NCBI RefSeq assembly: GCF_003003795.1
Contig: NZ_PVWK01000083.1
Location: 124,001-188,000, forward strand
Source of the DNA: Stenomitos frigidus ULC18
Lineage (GTDB): Bacteria > Cyanobacteriota > Cyanobacteriia > Leptolyngbyales > Leptolyngbyaceae
DNA: 64,000 nucleotides
Direction of reading: 5' to 3'
The notes under the pieces are model-generated. The model saw only the letters and a program-made list of their open reading frames with translations, was not told where the DNA came from and did no database searches. The translations under genes were made by a program, and so were the position numbers. Below, one piece after another: positions 27,195-35,993 of the stretch. Position 1 is the stretch's first letter; the number at the start of each line of letters is the position of its first letter.

Positions 27195-28241
27195 TTACCG
27201 GGGACGAATCACCCCAGGAGCGGCGATCGCAAATCGGTTTGTTGCAGTTGCCGTATCGTAAACACCTGACCAGACAGCAAACAGATGAGCCACTAATTGA
27301 TTCATCTCCTGATCCGACAGCCCCCACAGCAACGGCATTGGGCTGCCCGCACTCCATGCCAACGGCAACCCGTTGAGACTGTTGTAGGCACCGCTTAGAG
27401 CACCCGTCAAGGCACATACAACGGGCGCAATGACACCGCTACGCGCTGCTCGCAGCAGTGACAACGTTAGATCGTTGGGTGTACTGAGAAAACAGTAGAA
27501 TGCCAGCGCAATCGCCCTGCTGTCCAAGTGAGTGGCCCGAGCCCGTAGCTGCTCGATCGCCATATGAAGCCCAGCACCCTGTTGGAGGAGGGTTTGAGCC
27601 TGCTCCAATGTGTGCATCAAATCTAGCAGGAGAGCCGTTGGATTGGCAGTACTCTGTTTCAGGTAGGCCACAGTTTGGGGCACTAATGCCAGGCGATCGA
27701 GGCGGTCTTGAAGCAACTGGGCGATCGCATAGCTGAATGCCAGCGCCCCAGCTTCAGTGCCAGGAGGACAGCGCCAAAGGTTGGCCGTTTGAACCAGTCG
27801 CTGCTGTTGGCTAGGTTCGTTGTCGTGAAAAAATAAGGTAACAGGAAGCATCGCCAGTGCGCTTTCAGCAGCGATGAAGGCGATAGGTGAGTGTGGTCGA
27901 TCCAGCACAGCACTCATTGCCATTCTGTCAGCCGCAAGGCGAACACCGATCGCTGCCATTTCAAGTTCGTTCCAACGCCCCGCTTGAACAAGCACACGAG
28001 CACAACTGATGGCGGCATTGCCCCAAGGAGTTGAAGGCGTAGAGGACGCGCTGCCTCCAGGCATGATCCCAGGGTGCCAAGCGGCAAGATTAACTGGAGC
28101 CAGCGGCGACGCCTCTTGATTGGAGGCACTAACACCCTCTGGTTTCAAAGGTTGCCTTAACCGACTGTAAGCCCCCAGCGCATCCCCCAGCGCCGCTGCC
28201 AGCAATGTTCCCTGAAAACGGCTCAATAGCGAATAGCGCAT
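27195..28241 (-). CDS. ADP-ribosylglycohydrolase-like protein, C-terminal metal site apparently lost
   Basis: A 348-residue all-helical protein. Its N-terminus RFQGTLLAAALGDALGAY matches the opening of ADP-ribosylglycohydrolases (DraG/ARH), and its late segment VCALTGALSGAYNSLNGLPLAW matches the closing helix. Active enzymes carry a GGDxDT-type metal-binding motif just before that closing helix. Here the segment reads RSGVIAPVV, with no aspartate. The N-terminal acidic cluster is also not obvious. This may be a non-catalytic binder or a diverged enzyme. Cyanobacteria have many such proteins of unknown role. It stands alone; the neighbouring 7TM-HD gene downstream runs the same way. Confidence 0.75.
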   Translation of the reverse strand: MRYSLLSRFQGTLLAAALGDALGAYSRLRQPLKPEGVSASNQEASPLAPVNLAAWHPGIMPGGSASSTPSTPWGNAAISCARVLVQAGRWNELEMAAIGVRLAADRMAMSAVLDRPHSPIAFIAAESALAMLPVTLFFHDNEPSQQQRLVQTANLWRCPPGTEAGALAFSYAIAQLLQDRLDRLALVPQTVAYLKQSTANPTALLLDLMHTLEQAQTLLQQGAGLHMAIEQLRARATHLDSRAIALAFYCFLSTPNDLTLSLLRAARSGVIAPVVCALTGALSGAYNSLNGLPLAWSAGSPMPLLWGLSDQEMNQLVAHLFAVWSGVYDTATATNRFAIAAPGVIRPR

Positions 28242-28641
28242 CGATCGTCGATCGCTCCTGTTACGTCTTGCTTAAAGTGGACATCCTTGCGAGAACCATC
28301 CTGCACTGGGCGATCGTCGCAATGCGTGTGATCATCACAACAAAACGGACATTACAACAGGATCAAACCTCATGGCGCTTACCCGTTTGATGTCCTACTT
28401 CGTTTCGATCGGCCTCGCGCATTCTTTTAGAGACTCAGCCTCACTTATTGAAGCTGAGATTTAAGAAACTCTCTAGTTGCATTCGATCCTGACTCACCTA
28501 TAGTAGCTCTAGGGTAAAGTCACTGGAACGAAACCGCTCCAATGAGCGTCTTTCCTCTACCCAAGATCGGCTGATCAAACACTACTTTCACCGACTAGCA
28601 TCCTTAAACATCTTTCCATTCTTTACAGAAGGATTCCAGCA
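28242..28641. other. 400-bp intergenic region between divergent genes
   Basis: It contains the promoters of the ADP-ribosylglycohydrolase-like gene (minus) and the peptidoglycan-binding gene (plus). No repeat array, tRNA or convincing open frame was seen. A clear AGAAGGA site lies at its right end, just before the plus-strand start. Confidence 0.4.
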
Positions 28642-29511
28642 ATGGGCAATACGCGGGCAACTTCATCTAAGCTTCAAACGTTGACTTTTGGGCTGCTTCG
28701 CCGCACAGCCTTAAGTTTACTGGCAGTGAGCTTAGGCTATACCGCACTCGTTCACGTAACGACAGCCAGTGCTTTCAGCCAAGTCACTGGTGCCGCAACC
28801 ACCGACACTACTGGAACCGCCCCTACTAGTGACCTGATCCGTCCAACGTTGAAACCTGGCAGTCGAGGAGCAGAGGTGACTGAACTGCAAGCCGCTCTCA
28901 AGCTGTTGGGATACTACGGTGGTACCGTTGATGGGTTCTATGGTCAGAGCACCGTTTCGGCTGTTTCCCAGTTTCAGCAAGCGGCTGGTTTGGGTGCCGA
29001 TGGCATTACGGGACCCGCCACGTGGAATCGTCTTTTTCCAGCAGCAGCAGAAATCCCAAGTACATTACCCACAGCGACGGCTACAGTTCCTAATCCAGCC
29101 GTCAACACCGTGGCACCAGCCGTGAGTGGCTCAGCATCATTCCCGGTGCCAGCGGGAGCCAGTCCAACGCCTTCCAGCAGTAAACCGACCAGCAGTTCAC
29201 GCCCCGCCGCGAAGCCGGCTCCTGTCAAAGTGTCTCCAACACCAACCAAACCAGCAGCTGAAGCCCGTCCAGTCACAGCGAATACACCCACCACTGCATC
29301 CGTAACCTTGCCGACCTTAAAGCAAGGGATGAAAGGATCAGCTGTGCTGGCACTCCAAGAGCGGCTACGATCGCTCGGTCTCTTCAAAGGCACAGGTGAT
29401 GGTGTGTTTGGTGCCGAAACGTTGACCGCTGTGAAAGCCGCCCAACGCCGCTTCAAGCTTGAGCCGGATGGAGTGGTTGGTGCAGCGACCTGGAGTGCGC
29501 TACTCCGATAG
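28642..29511 (+). CDS. exported protein with two peptidoglycan-binding domains
   Basis: A 289-residue secreted protein. Residues 1-45 form a signal sequence (basic start, then LSLLAVSLGYTALVHVTTASA). Two PG_binding_1 three-helix domains follow: about 70-135, with GSRGAEVTELQAALKLLGYY and DGFYGQSTVSAVSQFQ, and about 225-289, with GSAVLALQERLRSLGLF and DGVFGAETLTAVKAAQ. They are joined by an 85-residue Pro/Ser/Thr/Ala-rich linker that is probably disordered. No hydrolase domain is present, so it may anchor or recruit other envelope proteins. The ATG has AGAAGGA seven bases upstream. Confidence 0.9.
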   Translation: MGNTRATSSKLQTLTFGLLRRTALSLLAVSLGYTALVHVTTASAFSQVTGAATTDTTGTAPTSDLIRPTLKPGSRGAEVTELQAALKLLGYYGGTVDGFYGQSTVSAVSQFQQAAGLGADGITGPATWNRLFPAAAEIPSTLPTATATVPNPAVNTVAPAVSGSASFPVPAGASPTPSSSKPTSSSRPAAKPAPVKVSPTPTKPAAEARPVTANTPTTASVTLPTLKQGMKGSAVLALQERLRSLGLFKGTGDGVFGAETLTAVKAAQRRFKLEPDGVVGAATWSALLR

Positions 29512-29769
29512 TACCGAGATTGCAGTTGAAAGATGGCCTGAGATTCAGTAGATTTCGCGTAGCTACAAGGTCTGTTCTGTCCATAGACTGAGTAAGCGAT
29601 CGCACCCCGCCCGTTGTTGCACGGGTGACTTTGGCAACCGTCAGCAAATCTGCCAATTGAGCGCAGCTGTTGCACGGTTTTGACATCCGCTGTCAGGCAA
29701 CTGTTGGCAGCTAACGGTGAGTACTGGCACTGAGCAACGGTCTGGCAGTCTTGAAGTCTTGAAGCATTT

Positions 29770-30324
29770 ATGGCTAAGCGACAGCGATCGGCACTAGCAA
29801 AGCAAAGCCTCACTCAAGAGCTAGAGTCTGAAAAGCAACTCTCTGAAGAGGCTAACACAGCCAAAAGTGAGTTTCTTGCCAACATGAGCCATGAATTACG
29901 AACCCCTCTGACGGGCATTTTGGGCTTTTCTAGCTTGCTGCTCAAGCAAATCTTTGGGCCTCTGAACACAAAACAGCAACAGTACGTCGAGAATACTGCG
30001 GCTTGTGGCGAACACTTAGGGACGGTGACGCTGACGGTTGAAAAGACTGACGGCAGAAGGCTAAAGGATAAAAACACCTTTTTCATCTGCTTTCATGTTG
30101 CTGATACAGGGATTGGTATTGCACAACAGGATATCCCCATACTGTTTCAGCCCTTTCAACAGCTTGATAGCGGGCTCGATAAAAAATACCAGGGCATTGG
30201 TATAGGGCTGGCACTTGCCCGTAAATTGGCTCAACAGCACGGTGGCGACTTGACTGTGACGTCCGAGCCTGGGCGTGGTAGGTGCTTTAGCCTGAGTTTG
30301 CCACTGGAAGACGGTGTTTCATAG
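29770..30324 (+). pseudogene. histidine kinase remnant with internal deletion
   Basis: An open frame of 184 residues that joins the two ends of a sensor kinase. The first 75 residues have a short coiled coil and the phosphoacceptor box [22 protein letters not shown] (His in HELRTP). The last 80 residues carry the ATPase G boxes: VADTGIGIAQQDIPILFQPF and YQGIGIGLALARKLA, then the C-terminal strand SEPGRGRCFSLSLPL. Missing is the stretch between, with the end of the dimerisation helices and the whole N box that binds Mg-ATP. At the junction lies an AAGGATA-type repeat (30055-30080), translated as RRLKDKN. There is no sensor domain. It cannot be an ordinary kinase; it might still act as a dimerising fragment. 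Confidence 0.75.
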
Positions 30325-30394
30325 CAGGCATTGGAAAATAGCTGACAACGGTTTTAGGAGCATGGATTAAATAAAAGCGGTAAATTGTCTGCCG

Positions 30395-30422
30395 GTAGGG
30401 GCGTTTCGCGAAGCGCCCCTAC
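30395..30422. terminator. 28-bp palindrome between convergent genes
   Basis: GTAGGGGCGTTTCGC pairs with GCGAAGCGCCCCTAC, with one G-T mismatch and almost no loop. It lies between the kinase remnant (plus) and the amidohydrolase gene (minus), which converge, so it could terminate both. The same GTAGGG...CCCTAC palindrome type occurs at 3404-3431, and related sequence at 31818-31843. Confidence 0.55.
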
Positions 30423-30447
30423 GATCGTTAATCGCCCTGAAGCCAGT

Positions 30448-31704
30448 TTAGATTGGCATTATTTCTGAGTGGCTAGTTTGCAGTACAGTCGCTTTCTCTG
30501 CTTGCCACAAAACCTTGCCCTGGTAAACCGTTGCCAACACATCTTCTGGCGTCACCCGCGTCACGATCGAGGCTGGGATGTGTTGACTCGATCGCAGATG
30601 GGGCTGATGAAAATTCAGCACAGTATAATCAGCCGGCAAGCCAGTAGCCAAATAGCCATAGGTATCGCCCCCCAACACAGGACGAATATTGCTAGTCACC
30701 ATTTTGAGTATGGCCTGTGGCGCGGGTTCTTTGGCATTCCCAAACTGACTCTTTGCCACCTTGTAGGTAAAATCTAACTCGGCCAATAAGTTAGGGCTGT
30801 TGAGCAAGCCGTTATCCGTCCCTAAAAGCAGATTGGCGTTGCTTTGCAGCAATGGTGCAATGGGAGGCAGCGGTAAACCAAGATTGGCATTTGCCCGTGG
30901 GTTAAGGACAACATTCACCTGCTGCTGTGAAAGTAAGGCAATGTCGTCTGCGTTGGCGACGGTTGCATGGATCACCAGGTGCGGCTGATAGAGCTCTAAC
31001 GCTCGTTCGAGGTCGCCGCGGCCTGTTAGCGCCAGACTCACGTCCCGATAGCCCTCGTTCTCTAAGCAGTGGATGGCACGCAACTGCTGCTGCTGGGCGG
31101 TGAGCTGATAAATTTCGAGCCATGCTGCATCGGTCAGATCGTTCATGGTGCTTTCGGAAAACCCGTCTGCGATCGCCAAGACAGCTTTCAGTTCCGCGAT
31201 CGCCTCCTTGGTCAGCCCCACCTGGTTTTGCTGTAGCTCAGCGGCTGTAAACGGCAGTTGGTTGAATTGCCCCAAAATGATCGATCGCACTCCCGTTGCC
31301 TCAGAGGCACGCCGAAGCAATTGCGAGCCGTACACGCCTTGTTCCCGAAAATCAAGATGCCCGATCGTGCCCGTACGAGCCATGTAGTGCAGATGGTTTG
31401 TCATCTGCCTGAGATGGTCTGCCTCTGGCTGTTGAGCCAAGCGACGATACTTGTAGCCATCGGGCCGAAAGAAGCCCTGCTCCAGGGTCATCCCCGTCGC
31501 GCCGTCAGGAGCAATCGCATCTCCTAGATGGGTATGGCTGTTGTACATCCCCGGCAGAATGACCAGGGCGCCCTGGTCGATCGTCTGACAGGGCGCACCG
31601 AGCACAATGGCTGCGATCGTGTCACCTTTGACCGTAAAGCGGTGACAGTGATGCGGTTCTAAGTCAGGACCGTGCAAAATAATACAGTTGGTCAGTTCTA
31701 ACAT
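30448..31704 (-). CDS. amidohydrolase, cytosine/guanine deaminase-like
   Basis: A 418-residue metal-dependent hydrolase of the amidohydrolase superfamily. The composite beta-sandwich is formed by both ends, and the TIM barrel carries NSHTHLGD (metal ligands His57 and His59), RAIHCLENEG, LVIHATVAN (third and fourth His) and LLLGTDNG (Asp). This set is that of deaminases acting on cytosine, guanine, hydroxy-triazine or similar ring amines. The upstream neighbour on the same strand is an NCS1 nucleobase permease, with a Lrp-type regulator divergent from it. Salvage or catabolism of an imported nucleobase or related heterocycle is therefore likely. The exact substrate cannot be read. Confidence 0.82.
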   Translation of the reverse strand: MLELTNCIILHGPDLEPHHCHRFTVKGDTIAAIVLGAPCQTIDQGALVILPGMYNSHTHLGDAIAPDGATGMTLEQGFFRPDGYKYRRLAQQPEADHLRQMTNHLHYMARTGTIGHLDFREQGVYGSQLLRRASEATGVRSIILGQFNQLPFTAAELQQNQVGLTKEAIAELKAVLAIADGFSESTMNDLTDAAWLEIYQLTAQQQQLRAIHCLENEGYRDVSLALTGRGDLERALELYQPHLVIHATVANADDIALLSQQQVNVVLNPRANANLGLPLPPIAPLLQSNANLLLGTDNGLLNSPNLLAELDFTYKVAKSQFGNAKEPAPQAILKMVTSNIRPVLGGDTYGYLATGLPADYTVLNFHQPHLRSSQHIPASIVTRVTPEDVLATVYQGKVLWQAEKATVLQTSHSEIMPI

Positions 31705-32043
31705 AGAGCCGTTTTTGGTGAGGACTGGCTAAAAAACAACGGCAAAGTTTGGATTAGCGTTCAGCGTTTAGCGTTCAGCATTTAGGAACAAGCATTTAAT
31801 CACTCCGGCATTTCCCGTAGGGGCGCACGCCCGTGCGCCCCTAACTGCAAAGAATTTGTCGATTTTATTTCATCCACGATCCTTAGAGAAAAGCTGATGG
31901 CTGACGGCTGATAGCTTAAACCCATGACGTTATTTCTTGACAGCGCCTAAGGCCGAAATGAAACGGTTTGTAGTGGATGAAAAGGCCTCAAGAGAGACGA
32001 TCGCAGTGGAGGCTGGGATGTGGCTACTCCCGTGTGGAACTGC
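31705..32043. other. 339-bp repeat-filled gap between amidohydrolase and permease genes
   Basis: The gap contains GCGTTTA/GTTCAGC heptamer units (31756-31785), the dispersed repeat at 31785-31851 with its GC-rich hairpin, and GGCTGATGGCTGACGGCTGATAG units near 31895-31915. The two same-strand genes on either side may thus be separate transcripts. Confidence 0.6.
31785..31851. repeat. dispersed repeat copy A with hairpin
   Basis: A 67-bp block that includes the stem TAGGGGCGCAC/GTGCGCCCCTA (31818-31843) and the flank GGCATTTCCC. A second copy in inverted orientation is at 48425-48482. Over the flank, about 30 bases match nearly exactly. Confidence 0.75.
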
Positions 32044-33336
32044 TTACCGGAGCGATCGTTCAGGCATCACCTTAACCAGGAGTGCATACAAAGCAGCCGC
32101 AACAATAATGCCATTAATGGGCGGTACACCAAAGGACAATTGACCGGAAACGAACGCAGTCGTAGCAGCGACAACGTAGGCGATAATGCCCGCCCAGTTA
32201 AACGCAGGCAGCGGCGACTCCAAAGACGGAAATTCGCTCCGATGTTTGAGCCAGAAATCAACCATGATGATGCCGCCGACGGGTGGAATCACCGATCCCA
32301 GGAAGATCAGATAGGGAATGACCTGGCTGTAAATCCCGCTGAGTGCCAGAAAGTAAGCAAAGGTTGAACCACCCAAGACAAAAAGAGTCCGCTTTGTGGT
32401 GCGAAAGAAGTTAGCACCCGCCATAGAAAACGCGTAAATGGTGTTGTCTTGAGTCGTCCAAACGTTGAGAATCAGCAGAATTAGACCCCAAAACAAAAGT
32501 CCTTGCTTTGCCATGGCCTGGATAATGTCTTCACTGCCGTACACCAGGGTGCAAAACGCACCTGCAAAAACGAGGATGCCATTGATGCCAAGGAAGGCGA
32601 ACAGAGTGCTGCTGATCGCATTTTTGCCCGTATCAGCAAAGCGGCTCCAGTTTGTCGCTTGAGTGCCACCAGAGATAAAGGTACCAATGACTACGGCAAG
32701 ACCCGCAGAAAATTCCAATGGTTTCGTGGGTTGGATGGCCTGCAATTGAGCGAAGCTGCCCCCATCTTTCACCGCAATGCCTAAACTGATGGCTAACAGC
32801 ACCAGCATGGCTGGGACGGCAAGACGGCTCAGCCAATCCATTGCTTTGTAACCGAAATAGGCAGTGGCACAAAAGCCATAAGTGAAAATCAAGATCACCA
32901 ACCAATTGAGCGATTCGGGTAGCCCAATCAATTTATTGAGAGCTTGAGCGACAAACGCGTTAGTGACCGCATACCAACCGATTTGGGTAATACCTAAAAT
33001 GAAATCAACCCAACGAGAACCGATGCTGCCAAAGCTAAAGCGTGCCATCAAGACAGTCGCCAGCCCACTTTTCTGCGCAATGTAGCCCAATGCCGCACAG
33101 TAACCGCCCAAAACTAGATTACCAATGACAATCAGCAGAATTAAGTCTGGAAAGAACTTGAAGCCTGGACCAATTTGTCCACCCGCAATTAATGTTGTGG
33201 AGGTAAAGGCAAAGCCCATCAGCAGCGGTGCTAAAGACCAGATAGAGCGACGGGCCTCTAACGGCACTGTACTCAGAGGGTAGTCTTCTTTCTGGGACGA
33301 TCCCTCAGCAATTTTCGGTTCAAGGGTTGCACTCAT
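32044..33336 (-). CDS. NCS1-family nucleobase permease (CodB-like)
   Basis: A twelve-helix inner-membrane transporter of the nucleobase:cation symporter-1 family, nearest in form to cytosine permease CodB. Signatures are MGFAFTSTTLIAGGQIG in helix 1, QIGWYAVTNAFVAQAL, SGGTQATNWSRFADTGKNAI and NVWTTQDNTIYAFSMAG. It imports a nucleobase or hydantoin-like ring compound with H+ or Na+. The ATG at 33336 (MSATLEP) is preferred; an upstream GTG at 33345 would add three residues. A deaminase-like amidohydrolase follows on the same strand and an AsnC/Lrp regulator diverges from it, so import, deamination and control are probably linked. Confidence 0.88.
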   Translation of the reverse strand: MSATLEPKIAEGSSQKEDYPLSTVPLEARRSIWSLAPLLMGFAFTSTTLIAGGQIGPGFKFFPDLILLIVIGNLVLGGYCAALGYIAQKSGLATVLMARFSFGSIGSRWVDFILGITQIGWYAVTNAFVAQALNKLIGLPESLNWLVILIFTYGFCATAYFGYKAMDWLSRLAVPAMLVLLAISLGIAVKDGGSFAQLQAIQPTKPLEFSAGLAVVIGTFISGGTQATNWSRFADTGKNAISSTLFAFLGINGILVFAGAFCTLVYGSEDIIQAMAKQGLLFWGLILLILNVWTTQDNTIYAFSMAGANFFRTTKRTLFVLGGSTFAYFLALSGIYSQVIPYLIFLGSVIPPVGGIIMVDFWLKHRSEFPSLESPLPAFNWAGIIAYVVAATTAFVSGQLSFGVPPINGIIVAAALYALLVKVMPERSLR

Positions 33337-33633
33337 CGGAAACACCGTTTGTTTGTTGCTGGTATCTTAAAAAGGCTGTCAGCAGGGTTCTGTATTCTCT
33401 ACTACGGTAAGATTGCCTTTAGAGGTGACTGTTTCACGAAAACGATCAGTTTCTAGTCTATTACCTACCGATTCCTGACATTGCCTCCAAGATTTACAGA
33501 AATCCTTACCGATATGTCTCCTGAAGCATCGATCCATGTACTCTGTACCCCAACAATTCCAATGGGCAGGTAGCTCATCAATGAGCGCAAAGTAATGATT
33601 AGACTGAATTAATCAGTTCAAAGTGAGGTGATA

Positions 33634-34140
33634 ATGCCAGCACCCATGAACGGTTCCAATGAACCGCAAGCTCATCTCCAAGAGCAGCACTTTGAGGTCG
33701 ATCGGCTGGATATCGAAATTATGGGACTGCTCCAACAAGATGGACGCATGCCCTATAGCCTGATTAGTCGAACATTAGAGGTTTCAGAAGCAACGATTCG
33801 GTATCGGATCAAACGGCTGATTGAGGAGAAAGTGATTGCTATTACGGCTTACATCAACTACGAAAAACTAAAGTTTTCTAGCATCGCCTGCATTGAGTTA
33901 GAAGTCACACCCGCCTTTTTTAAGGAAACAGTGCTCATACTAGCTGACATGGCGAAAGTGAGTTTTTTGGCGGTTGTGACGGGGCAGACTAATATTACGC
34001 TCGAATATGTGTATGAAGATAATGACGACTTAATACGCTTTTTGAACGATCTAAAAAGCATGGAAGATGTCACACAAGTAACTTCCAGAATCATGCTCAA
34101 AGTGTATAAGTCTCAATACCCGATTCAGCTAAAGCGCTAA
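33634..34140 (+). CDS. Lrp/AsnC-family transcriptional regulator
   Basis: A 168-residue regulator. The N-terminal winged helix-turn-helix reads LDIEIMGLLQQDGRMPYSLI, then SEATIRYRIKRLIEEKVI (recognition helix). The rest is the RAM/AsnC ligand-binding domain with VTGQTNITLEYVYEDNDDL. Such proteins form octamers that sense amino acids or other small molecules. The ATG at 33634 is preceded by GTGAGG with good spacing; an in-frame GTG at 33628 lies within that site. It is divergent from the NCS1 permease gene, with about 300 bp between, and is the obvious candidate to control the permease-amidohydrolase genes. Confidence 0.9.
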   Translation: MPAPMNGSNEPQAHLQEQHFEVDRLDIEIMGLLQQDGRMPYSLISRTLEVSEATIRYRIKRLIEEKVIAITAYINYEKLKFSSIACIELEVTPAFFKETVLILADMAKVSFLAVVTGQTNITLEYVYEDNDDLIRFLNDLKSMEDVTQVTSRIMLKVYKSQYPIQLKR

Positions 34141-34224
34141 ACCGAATGAGCCATTGACCGCCCTTCAGTAAGGCATGACGCTATTAGCATTCTTACCCTT
34201 TATATGTCCCTACTTGAATCATCG

Positions 34225-34889
34225 TTATGCGGTTTTTGCCAAAGGGGACTGTTCATATTGGGTGAGCAGATCTGCTGGATCGTTGTAGATGGCGATCGCG
34301 CCAGCTAATTGAGCATCACTAAAACCACCACACCGAACTGCAATCGTGCGCACTCCAGCTTGATTAGCCGCTTCAATATCAAACGGTGTGTCGCCTAGCA
34401 TCACTACTACATGGGGTTCCCACTGTCCTTTCTGCAACGCTGCGTTAACAATATCAGGGGATGGTTTGGAAGCCTCTGCATCGTTCGATGTCGTTGCTTC
34501 GGGCAGCAAAGTATCGACTTGCGCCACTTTCAGCAACACTTCAAGCTCTTCTGTCGTAGCCGAACTAGTCACAAGCAGGTGTAGCCCAGAGGCTTGCAGC
34601 TTTTGGAGAAGTGCTCGACTGCCGGGGGAGGCTGTTAGCTGAGACGCAAACTTAGTCAGAATCAGCTCTTTGCGGCGATCGCCGATCGCTTTGCCGAGGC
34701 CATCCTTATCATTTACGCTGGTACCAGCATTGGAATGACCTGATCACCTCCCATGCCGATGAGCGATCGTACCGTTTCATAAGGCACTGTGTGGTCATAA
34801 GCCGCGAATGCCTCTACCCACGCATGGGCATGGGCATCATTGCTCAACACCGTACCATCAACATCCAAAAGAACACCCTTCAACGTCAT
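34225..34889 (-). pseudogene. HAD-superfamily hydrolase, frameshifted
   Basis: Two adjacent frames together give a complete HAD hydrolase. From the ATG at 34889 the first frame reads [20 protein letters not shown] (motif I, nucleophile Asp in DVDGT) and continues to VIPMLVPA, then stops. The second frame continues exactly from there ([18 protein letters not shown]) through LLVTSSATTEE (motif II), SKPSPDIVNAAL (motif III Lys) and VVMLGDTPFDIEAA (motif IV). The switch is at about 34717-34720 and is explained by one lost base. It lies 41 bases downstream of the acyltransferase gene on the same strand. It may be a true pseudogene or a sequencing error; the intact motifs suggest a very recent event. 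Confidence 0.8.
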
Positions 34890-34930
34890 GTCAAACGCCT
34901 CTCATCACAATCTCGATCGTCGCACTGTAC

Positions 34931-35989
34931 TCAGCCCGATTCATCATCTGATTGGCAGATCTCCACCCTTTCACTACCCTTTCGCCGCAGTTGATCAATC
35001 ACCGTTTGTAGCTGTGATCGCAGTGCCGCTGCCATTTGATAGGTTGTGCGTGTTGACGTTTGCTTCGCGTCGGGTGCCGCTTGCTCCCATGGTTGCTGGA
35101 TAGGCTGTATGTGGTACTGCAAACGAGTGCGCATTGCCCAAACACCCATTGAGGGAAACAGCACAAAGACCAGCACGAGTGGCGACAGCGGAAACAGTGG
35201 CATACCTAACCAGCGAGCCAGCCAGGGTAGGTTGAGCGTCAAAGGATGCAGCAACTCACTACCGATGCAGACGACAGGCAGTACTGGCACACGATCGCGC
35301 AGGCTGAGGCGCAAAAAGCTGGGATCAAACGTTGCCAGTTGATACCGTTGCTGCCAACCTTTACTCAACCCCCGCCAACTCTCAGGTGCGTAAAGCAAAA
35401 CGCGTGCCTTGGCATGACTGGTATGAGTTGTCACAGCAAGACTTTGTCGCTCGGCTCTTACACCGCCCAGCACGTGTGCCCAGCCCCGTGGTAACCACCA
35501 CATGAGCCAGGGATGATCAAAAAAGATCGGGTGTGCCAGCGGCTGTACAGACCAATCGCGTTGTCGGCTCAGCAACAGACCTAAGCTCACAAAATCCCAC
35601 GGGAAGCACATGCCTGCGTGGTTCATCGCTACAAGCAGCGGCCCGTTTGCAGGCAGCCGCTCAAGACCATGCAGGGTGGCACGAAAATAACGATCGACGA
35701 TCGGCGTCAAGATTTCTTCCTGAAACGCTTTTTGATACACCGGATCGGGTTCGGTAGTCAAGATCGGTGCAGACGGTTGAACCAGCGATCGCACCTGCAG
35801 CCGCAACCAGCGCAGCGCCAGCGCCAGGTAAAACCCACCTGGCAGTAAAAAGAGCCCGTACTCCAACCCGTTCCAGCCGTTCACATCGGGCTTGTAGTGC
35901 TGCCAATGGCGATTAAACAGAATCAGCCATCCGGGAGGATACCAGAGACAAAACCAATCAAACCAACCAAAGCGATAGGGCTGAATCAA
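34931..35989 (-). CDS. lysophospholipid acyltransferase-like protein (PlsC superfamily)
   Basis: A 352-residue membrane-associated acyltransferase. Residues 1-60 include hydrophobic segments (WFDWFCLWYPPGWLILF and GLFLLPGGFYLALALRW). The catalytic region shows LLVAMNHAGMCFPWDFVSLG, a His...Asp arrangement wider than the classical HX4D of PlsC, and the second block LLYAPESWRGLSKGW in place of FPEG. This variant form occurs in lysophospholipid or glycerol acyltransferases of unclear substrate. The likely start is a TTG at 35989, seven bases downstream of the rpaA stop, with no better upstream codon. It thus sits between rpaA and the frameshifted HAD gene, all on the minus strand. Confidence 0.78.
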   Translation of the reverse strand: MIQPYRFGWFDWFCLWYPPGWLILFNRHWQHYKPDVNGWNGLEYGLFLLPGGFYLALALRWLRLQVRSLVQPSAPILTTEPDPVYQKAFQEEILTPIVDRYFRATLHGLERLPANGPLLVAMNHAGMCFPWDFVSLGLLLSRQRDWSVQPLAHPIFFDHPWLMWWLPRGWAHVLGGVRAERQSLAVTTHTSHAKARVLLYAPESWRGLSKGWQQRYQLATFDPSFLRLSLRDRVPVLPVVCIGSELLHPLTLNLPWLARWLGMPLFPLSPLVLVFVLFPSMGVWAMRTRLQYHIQPIQQPWEQAAPDAKQTSTRTTYQMAAALRSQLQTVIDQLRRKGSERVEICQSDDESG

Positions 35990-35993
35990 CGCA

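Noticed and set aside
31937-32143. 68-residue plus-strand frame overlapping the permease 3' end
   Set aside because: More than a third overlaps a conserved membrane protein in antisense and no motif is present.
33330-33345. Yfr2-type CGGAAACA motif at the permease start
   Set aside because: The match is only eight bases, lies at a start codon and has no stem structure around it.
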